39,592 nt of DNA from a virus: the IMG/VR virus record IMGVR_UViG_3300044633_001422, positions 1 to 39,592 of that record; one strand, 5' to 3'. The notes below the pieces were generated by a model. The model worked only from the letters and a program-made list of their open reading frames with translations. It made no database searches and had not been told where the DNA came from. A program made the position numbers and the translations under genes. Shown here piece by piece: positions 18,903-25,989 of this stretch (position 1 is the stretch's first letter; each line of letters begins with the position of its first letter).

Positions 18903-19380
18903 TTACTGGTCCGAATGGTCGGTCTGGTTGGTCCGGTTGGTCTGAGAGGTAGGTCCTAGAACGGTAGTGCGTTGGTCCGGATGGTTGGTTCGAGTGGTAG
19001 GTGACTGTTCCTTTACCTTCATATCATCAGACAAGACGACTTCATAGATATCGACCGGGTAATCATGTGAACGGTACCATTTAGCCGAGGCTTCCGCAAC
19101 ATCCTTCGAGAAATGGGCCTCGGTCGTACCATTTCTCTTAACAACCAGCACCCATACCCTCGGGCGGTTCCTGATGAGCTGAGTGTGTGGCCACATCGGG
19201 TTCGAACCATCTGCCTTGAAGGTCATGAGCTTACCATTTTCGATATCGTATCCGACAATGGACATCTCATTTCCTGGATACGAATAGTCAGTACACGGGA
19301 TACGGACCTGGATGCTCGAAGCCGTTTCCCATCACCGTACCGACAAGATTGTTGTCGTTGATATAATCTACAAAGTTCAC
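18903..19380 (-). pseudogene. Frameshifted paralogue of the 19377-19748 gene
   Basis: GTG at 19380 (overlapping the upstream TGA, behind AAGGTGA) opens MNFVDYINDNNLVGT, matching the neighbour's MNFVQYIRRNGLLNT. This frame stops about 30 codons on, while the +1 frame continues with VRIPCTDYSYPGNEMSIVGYD, matching VRIVSIDYDPAGDRPILGYD in the neighbour. So one base change near 19310 splits the gene. The downstream part can be read from ATG 19265. Its last 30 codons consist of a Thr/Asn/Gln-rich tail made by the GGTTGGTC-type repeat. Confidence 0.72.
18907..19003. repeat. G/T-rich dispersed repeat, cluster 1
   Basis: Runs of GGTCNGGTTGGTC-like units including GTTGGTCCGGATGGTTGGTT and GGTCTGAGAGGTAGGTCCTAG. 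Close relatives occur at 25723-25766 and 28573-28608. Here it codes the tail of the frameshifted gene. Confidence 0.75.
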
Positions 19381-19748
19381 AGCTTCACCTTCGTTTCATT
19401 TGACAAAGTTACTTCATGGACTTCGGACGGGCCAAGTCCTTCGGAGTTATTGAAGTTCGCAACATCGATTGCGTTTTCTTTCACGTAATATACAATAGGC
19501 TGTTCACCCGGATACGTAACAAGCCACATCTTTCTGGTCGGTTCGGCAAGATTTAGCTTTGCATGTGTGAAATGCATGCCATCACGATTCCATGTCATGG
19601 TCGTGAGGGTGATCACATCATAACCAAGGATCGGCCGGTCGCCGGCCGGATCATAATCAATTGAAACGATACGAACCTTCCGGCCGTTGGCGAGCTCAAG
19701 ATCGGTATTGAGAAGGCCGTTCCGGCGAATGTATTGAACGAAATTCAT
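19377..19748 (-). CDS. Hypothetical protein (123 aa), intact paralogue
   Basis: MNFVQYIRRNGLLNTDLELANGRK, then GYDVITLTTMTW, MWLVTYPGEQPIVYYVKENA and a C-terminal VHEVTLSNETKVKL. Beta-rich; not recognised. Intact parent of the adjacent broken copy. Confidence 0.7.
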   Translation of the reverse strand: MNFVQYIRRNGLLNTDLELANGRKVRIVSIDYDPAGDRPILGYDVITLTTMTWNRDGMHFTHAKLNLAEPTRKMWLVTYPGEQPIVYYVKENAIDVANFNNSEGLGPSEVHEVTLSNETKVKL

Positions 19749-19752
19749 GGTT

Positions 19753-19950
19753 TTAATCCTTAAAGAGAGTGGAGGCGCGAAGCGCCGGGACAAACATATG
19801 ATTCGGTACGAACATCCATACCCAACAACCTACCATACCCGGCGGATCGTTTTCATCAGGCATTCCAGCCGACAAGAACTTGGCACCACCTGGGGCCTTC
19901 ACTTCATTGAAGCCCATCTCGGTACGGTACTTGAAAATCCCGCCCGTCAT
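19753..19950 (-). CDS. Small hypothetical protein (65 aa)
   Basis: Gly/Pro/Met-rich with GMVGCWVWMFVPNHMFVP, possibly a buried or membrane-touching segment. Start overlaps the preceding TGA as ATGA. Unknown. Confidence 0.58.
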   Translation of the reverse strand: MTGGIFKYRTEMGFNEVKAPGGAKFLSAGMPDENDPPGMVGCWVWMFVPNHMFVPALRASTLFKD

Positions 19951-20120
19951 CGGTCGGCCTTTTCCATACGGAGAGCTGCACGATCCCGAATATATTCGAG
20001 ATACACCTCTCTGTAATCGTTGTGGGCCCTCGAATTCACTTCACACTTGGAAGCGATCGACGCGAGATGCTTGGCACAACGCAGATACGTGGCCGGCTCT
20101 TTTCCATGATCACAAAACAT
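19947..20120 (-). CDS. Small Cys/His-containing protein (57 aa)
   Basis: ATG 20120 behind GGTAAAGG to TGA overlapping the next ATG. MFCDHGKEPATYLRCAKHL: CxxH...CxxH could bind zinc. Then a long charged helix. First gene of the operon from promoter 20146-20174. Confidence 0.6.
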   Translation of the reverse strand: MFCDHGKEPATYLRCAKHLASIASKCEVNSRAHNDYREVYLEYIRDRAALRMEKADR

Positions 20121-20145
20121 TACCTTTACCTCATTTGTTAAGCCT

Positions 20146-20174
20146 ATTATACACCGCTTATGAGCTAGTATACA
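20146..20174 (-). promoter_or_regulatory. Early-type promoter (TGTATA variant)
   Basis: TGTATA (20169-20174), 17 bp, TATAAT (20146-20151), AGGCTTA, then a leader with a ribosome-binding site. Confidence 0.72.
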
Positions 20175-20180
20175 ACAACT

Positions 20181-20465
20181 TTATTCAACATCATAGAAAC
20201 CGGTTCCTGGATCAAAGACGCGATGTCTCGAATCATAAAACCTATCCATAATCAACTTGATTTCATCTCTTACGATTGCGGCACGGAGCTCAGGCTTAGC
20301 ATCCTCGACGGACGCACCAAGGACCTTGCGGCATTCATCAGCAAACCGCATATCGAGTTCATAGATCAAATCATCGATCTTATTGAAGATGGCGGCACAT
20401 TGCTCATATGTATCGGCTGCATGAACCGATACATCTCCCCAATTAACCCAGACGAAAACCTTCAT
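20181..20465 (-). CDS. Hypothetical protein (94 aa)
   Basis: MKVFVWVNWGDVSVHAADTYEQC: an N-terminal sheet then long acidic helices. Start overlaps the upstream stop as ATGA. Not recognised. Confidence 0.65.
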   Translation of the reverse strand: MKVFVWVNWGDVSVHAADTYEQCAAIFNKIDDLIYELDMRFADECRKVLGASVEDAKPELRAAIVRDEIKLIMDRFYDSRHRVFDPGTGFYDVE

Positions 20466-20821
20466 TTTGCTACACTCTTGATATGTTTGCAAGTCTTGTG
20501 AAAAGTAAACCCGGTGCATGTACAAGAATAATGACCAGAGGAGAGAGTCACGATGTACTCGTTACCTTTCGATCCTTTAACGTTCCATGACGATGCAGTG
20601 GGAACCGGCTTCTTGTACTCTACGCCATTCATCGAGACGATGTCAGACTTTAGGATCACTCGATACTTGAGAAACGGATCAGGGGATGAAAGCGTTATGC
20701 AATCATCCCCGATATGCTTTGGATTGGGAAGGAGTTCGCCGACGAACCGCTCGATGGATGGATTATAGCAAAAGAATTGCCCCATGAGCGCGAAACGATT
20801 TGTGGCCACAACCTCGATCAT
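20462..20821 (-). CDS. SWIM-type zinc-finger protein (119 aa)
   Basis: The last 25 residues read HYSCTCTGFTFHKTCKHI, a CxCx(n)CxH zinc motif of the SWIM family, which binds DNA or proteins. The first 95 residues are beta-rich with no enzymatic motif. SWIM proteins of this size in phages are usually without known role; the motif is clear, the function is not. Confidence 0.75.
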   Translation of the reverse strand: MIEVVATNRFALMGQFFCYNPSIERFVGELLPNPKHIGDDCITLSSPDPFLKYRVILKSDIVSMNGVEYKKPVPTASSWNVKGSKGNEYIVTLSSGHYSCTCTGFTFHKTCKHIKSVAK

Positions 20822-20823
20822 GA

Positions 20824-21231
20824 TTACCCAACCACCTTAGCGAGCTGCATGTGAGCGATCGAGCAGATGTACGTCTTGCCGGTAGCGACATCGAGGAGAT
20901 CGATCGGCTTCTTGTAGCGCTTCGAGGTGTAGCCGACGACCTTCAGCTTCCTCGTTGCGAACATCAGAGTCTTGCCGAAGAGCTTCTTGTCGAACCCCTT
21001 CGCAACAGCGAAATTGCAGAAGTTGTTGAGAGCGTACTCTTCCTTGAGCTTGTCAGCCTCGGGGTTTGAACCGAGAACGAGGGTGATCTTCTTCGAGAAG
21101 TCCACCGCAGTGAACCGAGCCGACGAGGGCTTCACGGTCATACCGAGTTCGGCAGCGGCCATCTTCATGTACTTGTTGACGGTCTCGTGGACGATCTTGG
21201 CCGAGGTGCGGTTCAGGTTGGAAAGCTTCAC
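20824..21231 (-). CDS. Conserved basic phage protein (135 aa)
   Basis: I start at GTG 21231 (GGAGAC upstream), as the earlier in-frame ATG is part of the -10 box. Lys-rich with regular helices, then strands (TLMFATRKLKVVGYTSKRYKKPIDLL), which recalls a small nucleic-acid-binding fold. Uses the class-B leader. Product not recognised. Confidence 0.68.
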   Translation of the reverse strand: MKLSNLNRTSAKIVHETVNKYMKMAAAELGMTVKPSSARFTAVDFSKKITLVLGSNPEADKLKEEYALNNFCNFAVAKGFDKKLFGKTLMFATRKLKVVGYTSKRYKKPIDLLDVATGKTYICSIAHMQLAKVVG

Positions 21232-21268
21232 TTTTGTCTCCGGTGTGTTGGACTCAATCAATAAAGCC

Positions 21269-21297
21269 ATTCTACTACAGAATGAGGGTGTTGTACA
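21269..21297 (-). promoter_or_regulatory. Class-B early promoter with leader
   Basis: TGTACA (21292-21297), 17 bp, TAGAAT (21269-21274), GGCTTTATTGATTGAG leader start. Confidence 0.82.
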
Positions 21298-21319
21298 ACA
21301 CTATTTAAAAATAGGAAGT

Positions 21320-21390
21320 TGGAGCGCAGAGCCAGGAGTCGAACCTAAGAATTATAACCTACTTTGCAACCCTTCTACATAAGGGCGCTT
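21320..21390 (-). other. Degenerate tRNA-like sequence
   Basis: The 3' part looks like a tRNA: T arm TTAGG-TTCGACT-CCTGG, then CTCTGCGC-TCCA. No matching 5' acceptor strand exists upstream, and the anticodon arm is uncertain (CCCTT...AAGGG or a second candidate). Probably a decayed tRNA in the cluster. Confidence 0.4.
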
Positions 21391-21521
21391 TCACTTATAA
21401 TTGGCATTCTACTGTTGAAATTCCTATGGTTAGGAATCCTTCTACTCGAGATTTTTGTAGCTCTCTTTCGTTTTCACAGCCGCATTAAGACCGCTATATG
21501 CTATCACGCGCATTGAGAAAT

Positions 21522-21595
21522 TGGAGCGGAGGGCGGGAATCGAACCCGCATCGCCGGTTTGGAAGACCGGTGCATAACCATTCTGCCACATCCGC
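21522..21595 (-). tRNA. tRNA-Gly (UCC)
   Basis: 74-nt cloverleaf: anticodon stem CCGGT/ACCGG with loop CTTCCAA (UCC), T arm GCGGG/CCCGC with TTCGATT, discriminator U and encoded CCA. Confidence 0.95.
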
Positions 21596-21685
21596 AATAT
21601 GGTGGAGACAACGAGACTGCTTATTACGCTCATACCCCGGCATAACCCGGACCGCCATTAAAAGCATTGCGGTATCCCCATAATT

Positions 21686-21762
21686 TGGTGCACATGAAAG
21701 GACTCGAACCTCCAACCTCCTGATTCGTAATCAGGCGCTCTATCCAGTTGAGCTACACATGC
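21686..21762 (-). tRNA. tRNA-Arg (ACG)
   Basis: 77-nt cloverleaf: acceptor GCATGTG/CATGTGC, anticodon stem CCTGA/TCAGG with loop TTACGAA (ACG), T arm with TTCGAGT, discriminator A and encoded CCA. It needs a host adenosine deaminase for wobble reading. Confidence 0.94.
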
Positions 21763-21783
21763 ATATAAAATTTAAACAGAGGC

Positions 21784-21857
21784 AAAGAGCAGCGGGATTT
21801 GAACCCACGTTTCCCCTTTTACAAGAAGTGTCCTAAACCGGATTAGACGATACTCCA
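21784..21857 (-). tRNA. Thr-like tRNA (UGU), imperfect
   Basis: D arm GTC...GGAC, anticodon loop CTTGTAA (UGU), T arm GTGGG/CCCGC with TTCAAAT. The acceptor TGGAGTA/TGCTCTT has a T-T pair at the first position and the 3' end reads GCC rather than CCA. Functional only if the end is processed and CCA added; it may be degenerate. Confidence 0.55.
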
Positions 21858-21968
21858 GCTATCTTCTCAGTGTTCGCGCACTGGCGATTCTAACTTCCTC
21901 TGTTATTAAACCGCTGCGCCAAGGAGCAGGTTGCATTACCGCGAAGTAAGCGTGGTTTAATTTATAAT
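21858..21968 (-). other. Structured spacer in the tRNA cluster
   Basis: No gene. Contains CAGTG/CACTG and TGCTCC/GGAGTA stems and a GCGCAGCGG segment that resembles a D arm but no T arm. It may be a tRNA remnant. Confidence 0.4.
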
Positions 21969-21970
21969 AA

Positions 21971-22046
21971 TGGCGAATCCGACCGGGTTCGAACCGGCGA
22001 CAACCCACTAGACAGGCGGGTGCTCTACCAACTGAGCTACGGATCC
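21971..22046 (-). tRNA. tRNA-Asp (GUC)
   Basis: 76-nt cloverleaf: acceptor GGATCCG/CGGATTC, anticodon stem CCCGC/GTGGG with loop CTGTCTA (GUC), T arm GCCGG/CCGGT with TTCGAAC, discriminator G and encoded CCA. Overlaps the 3' end of a small open frame. Confidence 0.95.
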
Positions 22047-22178
22047 AAAATTCTCTGCTTCATAAATCTCGACAAGGCGAGAAAGTAGTACCAAGTTGTT
22101 ATATTCCAGCGAGTAAGGCGGAACGCTATCCAACTTCTCAAGCATCACAAGAGCTTTCTCGTAATCCTTATGCGTCAT
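22008..22178 (-). pseudogene. HigA-like antitoxin N-terminus cut by tRNA-Asp
   Basis: 56 codons from ATG 22178. MTHKDYEKALVMLEKLD...SLEYNNLVLLSRLVEIYEAENF matches the helical N-terminal segment of HigA-type antitoxins (DYExAL..IE.L....deL.lLxxLVExYE). After ENF the frame enters tRNA-Asp, so the DNA-binding domain is missing. Alternatively a small standalone protein; the overlap with the tRNA argues against. Confidence 0.55.
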
Positions 22179-22284
22179 ACTTCTTCTTCCTCGAATAGAC
22201 CTTCTTGCTCTTGACGAGCTTCGATGCGAAGCGACGATCAAGAAACAACTCGGTGGCTCTACGCTTGCCTCGATTGTATTTCAT
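22168..22284 (-). CDS. Very basic small protein (38 aa)
   Basis: ATG 22284 to TAA 22168-22170; sequence is about half Lys and Arg (NRGKRRATELF...KVYSRKKKYDA). Ribosome-binding site weak. Overlaps the HigA-like frame by 11 nt. Presumably nucleic-acid binding. Confidence 0.5.
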   Translation of the reverse strand: MKYNRGKRRATELFLDRRFASKLVKSKKVYSRKKKYDA

Positions 22285-22322
22285 TTTCTTCGACCTTAAC
22301 ATTTTGCTCAATCATTAAAGCC

Positions 22323-22351
22323 ATTCTACTACGTTTCGAGGGGGTTATACA
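22323..22351 (-). promoter_or_regulatory. Class-B early promoter (TGTATA variant)
   Basis: TGTATA (22346-22351), 17 bp, TAGAAT (22323-22328), leader GGCTTTAATGATTGAG; drives the 38-aa gene and tRNA-Asp. Confidence 0.78.
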
Positions 22352-22360
22352 ACATTTTAT

Positions 22361-22882
22361 TTATTGAGAAATTCGACTAATCTCGTTAATGATGTTATGT
22401 TTGATATAATCAGAACCAACATATTCCTTTAAAAAGATTGCCATGACCTTTTGTTTGGTTTCGTATATGGCTTTCCTTCTTGTTTCTTCAAGAGTTTCGA
22501 CATAAGTCTTGGTAGTGTTCTTGTCCACAACACCGATAGCACCGGCGAATTCATGGACTTTATGATAAGCCGGCCCAGTTTCCTTGAACGTATAATGGAG
22601 CATTCCCATCCTATGCATCTTGTCTGCGAGCGCAGAAGTCATAGACTTTTCTACATGGCCACGAACTTCAGCGAATTCAAGATTATACAGCGAAACGCTG
22701 TCCACAGTTTTAACTATGCGAAGCTCATCGAACGTTACTTGCTTACTGCATTCAGGACAAGGATATGTTTTTGTCCTGAACGGCACCGTCAGTTCTGATG
22801 TGTAATCCATCGTAGTAATCGGTTCGCTTATACGGTAAACCTGGACACCACTACCATGGCAAATTGGACAGCGTTTAGCCAT
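22361..22882 (-). CDS. Zinc-cluster protein with DnaJ-like CxxCxGxG
   Basis: 173 aa. CPICHGSG (5-12) plus CPEC form one four-Cys zinc cluster of DnaJ central-domain type; the rest is alpha-helical with a charged C-terminal half. Start overlaps the stop of the AAA ATPase gene. May act as an adaptor or chaperone-like partner of that ATPase; inferred from operon position only. Confidence 0.72.
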   Translation of the reverse strand: MAKRCPICHGSGVQVYRISEPITTMDYTSELTVPFRTKTYPCPECSKQVTFDELRIVKTVDSVSLYNLEFAEVRGHVEKSMTSALADKMHRMGMLHYTFKETGPAYHKVHEFAGAIGVVDKNTTKTYVETLEETRRKAIYETKQKVMAIFLKEYVGSDYIKHNIINEISRISQ

Positions 22883-23973
22883 TAAACAAATCCCATCTTG
22901 GTAACGTGAGTAGTCGGCTCATCATTGAAAAGCTGGGCAAGAGTGCAGGCCTTCCCAGGATTAGGAACTCCAGCCGCTTCGGCAGCGATCGCAGCTTCCT
23001 CGGCAGTGAATTCACGACAGTGCATGAAATCAAAGCAGCGTCCAGGACGTACCAAGGCCGGATCGATCTTGCCATAATCCGAAAGATTAGTGGTGAAGAT
23101 CATCTTCTTGCCGAAGTTCGGAATGATACCATCCGACACATTGAGGAAGCGAGAAATCAGCTTATTACCATCATGCTCACGAGAAGTGATCAAGAGATCA
23201 GCGTCTTCCATCATCATGAAACCTGGCTTCGGGTCCATATAGAAACCGATGAAGACATCATCAGAAGAAAAGATGCGCTCGTCATATGCTACATGTGCAG
23301 AATATCCTGCAGTTCTATAACGATTAAGCATATAACGAAGAAGCGACGTCTTGCCTGTTCCTGGCTGGCCACCGATCAGCATGATGGCTGCTTTCGAGTC
23401 GATGTATCGATCAAGATAATTATCGACCCCATCGGTAAGCCACGGATAGAATTCGTCTTTGATATCAGCAGTAGCATCAACAGGAAGTACGAAATCCGTA
23501 TAGTCCGGGTCCGAACCTGAGATGTAATGCCACCGAATTTGTGGAAGAGTCAGCGGGTTAAGCTTGTCCGAGATGATATGTCTTAGGTTTTCGACATGAT
23601 TTTCTATGCCGTAAATACGGATCATGAACAAACCTGATGCCGAATTGTAATAGTTATTAGAACCAGGAGGAGGACGAGAAATCACTAGTACCATACCAGT
23701 CTTGTCATACATACAGCTTTCAGGCCGTTGATTTGACAACATCTGGAACATCCTAAAGTTTATTTCATGGGACTTAAAAATCTGCTGCATGCAAGAACGA
23801 ACCATGTAGTCCAGATCTTGGTGAGAAATGGACATAGTAAATTCGAGCGTTGTGATAGTCATACGGTGACTATCTATAAATTCTCGCTGAAATTGTTCAA
23901 CAAGAAAATCAGAGACATTCGTATCGTTGGTAACATGAGAAATACCGGAAACCGGCATAGCGAATTTAAACAT
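22882..23973 (-). CDS. AAA ATPase, BCS1-like
   Basis: 363 aa; start ATG 23973 with AAGGAG upstream. Walker A GQPGTGKT (202-209), Walker B MMMEDAD (253-259), a sensor-like TTN (294-296) and the second-region RPGRCFDF (309-316), the arrangement of BCS1-type AAA proteins (ALLRPGR..D). The first 180 residues are a non-catalytic part with strands, like the BCS1-specific domain but without an obvious membrane helix. Probably a substrate-remodelling ATPase; target unknown. Confidence 0.82.
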   Translation of the reverse strand: MFKFAMPVSGISHVTNDTNVSDFLVEQFQREFIDSHRMTITTLEFTMSISHQDLDYMVRSCMQQIFKSHEINFRMFQMLSNQRPESCMYDKTGMVLVISRPPPGSNNYYNSASGLFMIRIYGIENHVENLRHIISDKLNPLTLPQIRWHYISGSDPDYTDFVLPVDATADIKDEFYPWLTDGVDNYLDRYIDSKAAIMLIGGQPGTGKTSLLRYMLNRYRTAGYSAHVAYDERIFSSDDVFIGFYMDPKPGFMMMEDADLLITSREHDGNKLISRFLNVSDGIIPNFGKKMIFTTNLSDYGKIDPALVRPGRCFDFMHCREFTAEEAAIAAEAAGVPNPGKACTLAQLFNDEPTTHVTKMGFV

Positions 23974-24020
23974 GGTACTCCTTACTAAGATGAAGGGGTG
24001 GCATTGCCACCCCAATTCCT

Positions 24021-24884
24021 TTACTTGATGCAGACGATGCGAGCACGACGCTCCCAGTTACCACCGCTCTTGCGGATGTTACCGAGCTTGATCGCCATAC
24101 GCAGCGAGAGCTCGCGAAGCGAATTCGCGTGAGTCTCGATGAACTTCACAACATCAACCTGATGCTGCTTCTCGAGATGCGAGAGGAGACCTTGACGAAC
24201 CACCTGACGAACGCGAACCAGGTAGTCCTGACGCGACTTCATCGTGAGATCGATGTAGTCCGCACGAGACATCATCGCATTCAGATGCGGAGCAAGCTTC
24301 GTCGCACGCTCGATATCCGCATCGAAATCCTTGTTCGTGATGAAGATGATCGAACCATCGAAAGTGAACGACTTGGGAACCGGTTCAGCCGAGTCCTCGT
24401 CGATGAAGATCGCCTCAGACAACCACGAAACGCGGCGAGTCTCAGTCGTATCGCAAACAGCCTTGAGAAGGTTGAGAGCGACGTCGTCGAAGAAGATCGA
24501 GTCGGCATCGTCGAACACGATCACGTTACCGGGGTGACGATACTGAAACAGCATCTTGTAGAGGCCAGTGGCCTTCACGTAGCCCTTGATCGAGGCGTGC
24601 TTCGTGCCCTCGGGGTCCCACTCGGCCAGAGCCTTCTCAACCGTGAAGGACTTGCCGAGACCAGCCGGACCCGACACGATCATCGCGCGAGAAGTACCGG
24701 CGAGAACCGCCGAGGTGATTTCCTCGAGGACCTCGAAGCGCTCGGCAATGCGAGCGTCGATCTCAGCGTCCGTCTCGGGGCGCTTCTTCAAGTCGACCTT
24801 GCCGACATACTCGGTGCCCGACTTGAGGGCTTCACGCTTCGCACGAGCTGCACTACGATCATACTTTCCACGACCAGACATCAT
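24021..24884 (-). CDS. AAA ATPase (287 aa)
   Basis: Starts MMSGRGKYDRSAARAKREAL, a basic N-terminus, then Walker A GPAGLGKS (72-79) and Walker B VIVFDDAD (121-128); IFITN (sensor 1) near 182-186. The last third is helical and basic. A phage AAA family member of unknown client. ATGATG behind GGAGAG. First gene of the operon from promoter 24934-24962, expressed with a second AAA protein and a zinc-cluster protein. Confidence 0.85.
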   Translation of the reverse strand: MMSGRGKYDRSAARAKREALKSGTEYVGKVDLKKRPETDAEIDARIAERFEVLEEITSAVLAGTSRAMIVSGPAGLGKSFTVEKALAEWDPEGTKHASIKGYVKATGLYKMLFQYRHPGNVIVFDDADSIFFDDVALNLLKAVCDTTETRRVSWLSEAIFIDEDSAEPVPKSFTFDGSIIFITNKDFDADIERATKLAPHLNAMMSRADYIDLTMKSRQDYLVRVRQVVRQGLLSHLEKQHQVDVVKFIETHANSLRELSLRMAIKLGNIRKSGGNWERRARIVCIK

Positions 24885-24933
24885 TCTCTCCGCAAGTTGC
24901 CGCCGCAGCAGCAGTTAATCAATCAATAAAGCC

Positions 24934-24962
24934 ATTCTACTACTGATTGCGGCTGATGTACA
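24934..24962 (-). promoter_or_regulatory. Class-B early promoter with leader
   Basis: TGTACA (24957-24962), 17 bp, TAGAAT (24934-24939), GGCTTTATTGATTGAT leader; 48-nt leader to ATGATG. Confidence 0.82.
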
Positions 24963-24963
24963 A

Positions 24964-25013
24964 CGTTTTATGCGGTTTATGCCGGTATAAACGATCTTTA
25001 TGCCGTCTTATGC
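24964..25013. repeat. Direct repeats upstream of AAA operon promoter
   Basis: On the minus strand four GCATAARNCG-type units (GCATAAAACG, GCATAAACCG, GCATAAAGATCG, GCATAAGACG) in 50 bp, two arranged as an inverted pair around CCGG. They replace the usual ACCGC box just upstream of TGTACA, so they look like binding sites. Confidence 0.65.
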
Positions 25014-25031
25014 TGTAACTATATTACGGTC

Positions 25032-25514
25032 CTACTTCTTGACAGCCAATCGAACTTCAATTTCATCCAACAACTCTCTAGTAGAATAATCTTCCAATGT
25101 CTTGATTTTAACATTGGCAAATTCGCCGTCAAGACGCGAAATGTTATCATATAACGTCCTAGCTTCTCGCTTCAAATTTCCAAGTTTAAAATGATAAGAA
25201 GACATCGGATTTTCCTTTTTTGCGGGCTTAACTTCAAGAGCTGCAGCAGAGTCTGAATCAAATGAATACTCATTTCTCCAAGATCCATATTGGTTATATC
25301 TTCTTCGTATAAGACCGGTGTAAAGAGCCTTCTTCAGCGCAGCAGAAACTGTCCTAACAATATCATAACCTGCCCGATCAATATATCCTAGATAACAAAG
25401 TGCACTAGTGATATCTGCTCTTTTAAAACAATCAACATTAATACTATGTGACCCATTATTAAGAATGTCACGCATAATGTTATATACCTGATCAGTCGTC
25501 AATGCGCGACTCAT
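25032..25514 (-). CDS. Hypothetical protein, possible winged-helix N-terminus (160 aa)
   Basis: ATG 25514. N-terminal 75 residues (DQVYNIMRDILNN...FKRADITSALCYLGYIDRAG...VSAALKKALYTGLIRRRYN) have the helix pattern of a winged helix; the C-terminal part is a coiled helix (LKREARTLYDNISRL). Overlaps upstream gene by 23 nt. Function unknown. Confidence 0.65.
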   Translation of the reverse strand: MSRALTTDQVYNIMRDILNNGSHSINVDCFKRADITSALCYLGYIDRAGYDIVRTVSAALKKALYTGLIRRRYNQYGSWRNEYSFDSDSAAALEVKPAKKENPMSSYHFKLGNLKREARTLYDNISRLDGEFANVKIKTLEDYSTRELLDEIEVRLAVKK

Positions 25515-25719
25515 ACTTCTTTCCCTTCTCAATAGCTTCTTGCTTCGTCTTATACATGTGATTTGCACGGTTAACATTTGACCTGGATAAAACCAGAAGA
25601 TAACCCTTATACTTCACCACCTTGGAATCGAATTCATATTCGATCGTGGTCTTTTCCACTGTATACGTACGATTATCAGGTACGGCTAGCCATGGTGCTA
25701 CAACTGTTGCTAATGTCAT
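25492..25719 (-). CDS. Small beta-rich protein (75 aa)
   Basis: Str-rich N-terminus (NRTYTVEKTTIEYEF, KGYLLVLSRS), basic helix at the C-terminus. Overlaps the downstream gene. The upstream region is made of the G/T-rich repeat, and the start ATG 25719 lies 4 nt from it. Confidence 0.6.
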   Translation of the reverse strand: MTLATVVAPWLAVPDNRTYTVEKTTIEYEFDSKVVKYKGYLLVLSRSNVNRANHMYKTKQEAIEKGKKYESRIDD

Positions 25720-25722
25720 TGC

Positions 25723-25766
25723 TGGTCCTAGTGGTTGGTCCGCGAGGTAGGTCTGAGAGGTTGGTT
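25723..25766. repeat. G/T-rich dispersed repeat, cluster 2
   Basis: The entire gap between two genes consists of GGTCCTAGTGGTTGGTCCGCG-type units, with the word GGTCTGAGAGGT shared with cluster 1 at 18907-19003. Confidence 0.75.
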
Positions 25767-25983
25767 AGCCTTTCCTCTTAAGTGGAGAGTTCAATAGTTT
25801 GCCTTCAACACAAATTTGGATAAGCGGAATCATCAGCTTACCAATATACTTTGCACCGTCTTCATCGTATGCAAATGATGCATCACTCTTAGAATTAGAA
25901 ATTACACCAGCATAACCGCCAGCAAAGTAATATTCCTTCTTCTTTGAATCTACAATTCTAGGAGCCCAAACTTCTGCTGACAT
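25765..25983 (-). CDS. Small hypothetical protein (72 aa)
   Basis: Beta-rich, then KLMIPLIQICVEGKLLNSPLKRKG. Stop borders the G/T-rich repeat. Unknown. Confidence 0.6.
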   Translation of the reverse strand: MSAEVWAPRIVDSKKKEYYFAGGYAGVISNSKSDASFAYDEDGAKYIGKLMIPLIQICVEGKLLNSPLKRKG

Positions 25984-25989
25984 ATTGTC

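Noticed and set aside
19305-19325. Programmed -1 frameshift at GGGAAAC
   Set aside because: A -1 shift leads to a frame unrelated to the paralogue; the matching frame is +1, so a simple mutation or an error is more likely.
21231-21297. Start at the ATG giving MALLIE...
   Set aside because: The ATG is the last part of the TAGAATG promoter box, so it lies upstream of the transcription start. GTG 21231 with GGAG is a better start.
21494-21715. Open frames across tRNA-Gly and tRNA-Arg
   Set aside because: The frames are read through tRNA sequence with no start signals; the cloverleaves explain the region.
24885-24945. Six-codon upstream frame MALLID in the AAA leader
   Set aside because: Its ATG also lies within the -10 box and would not be transcribed.
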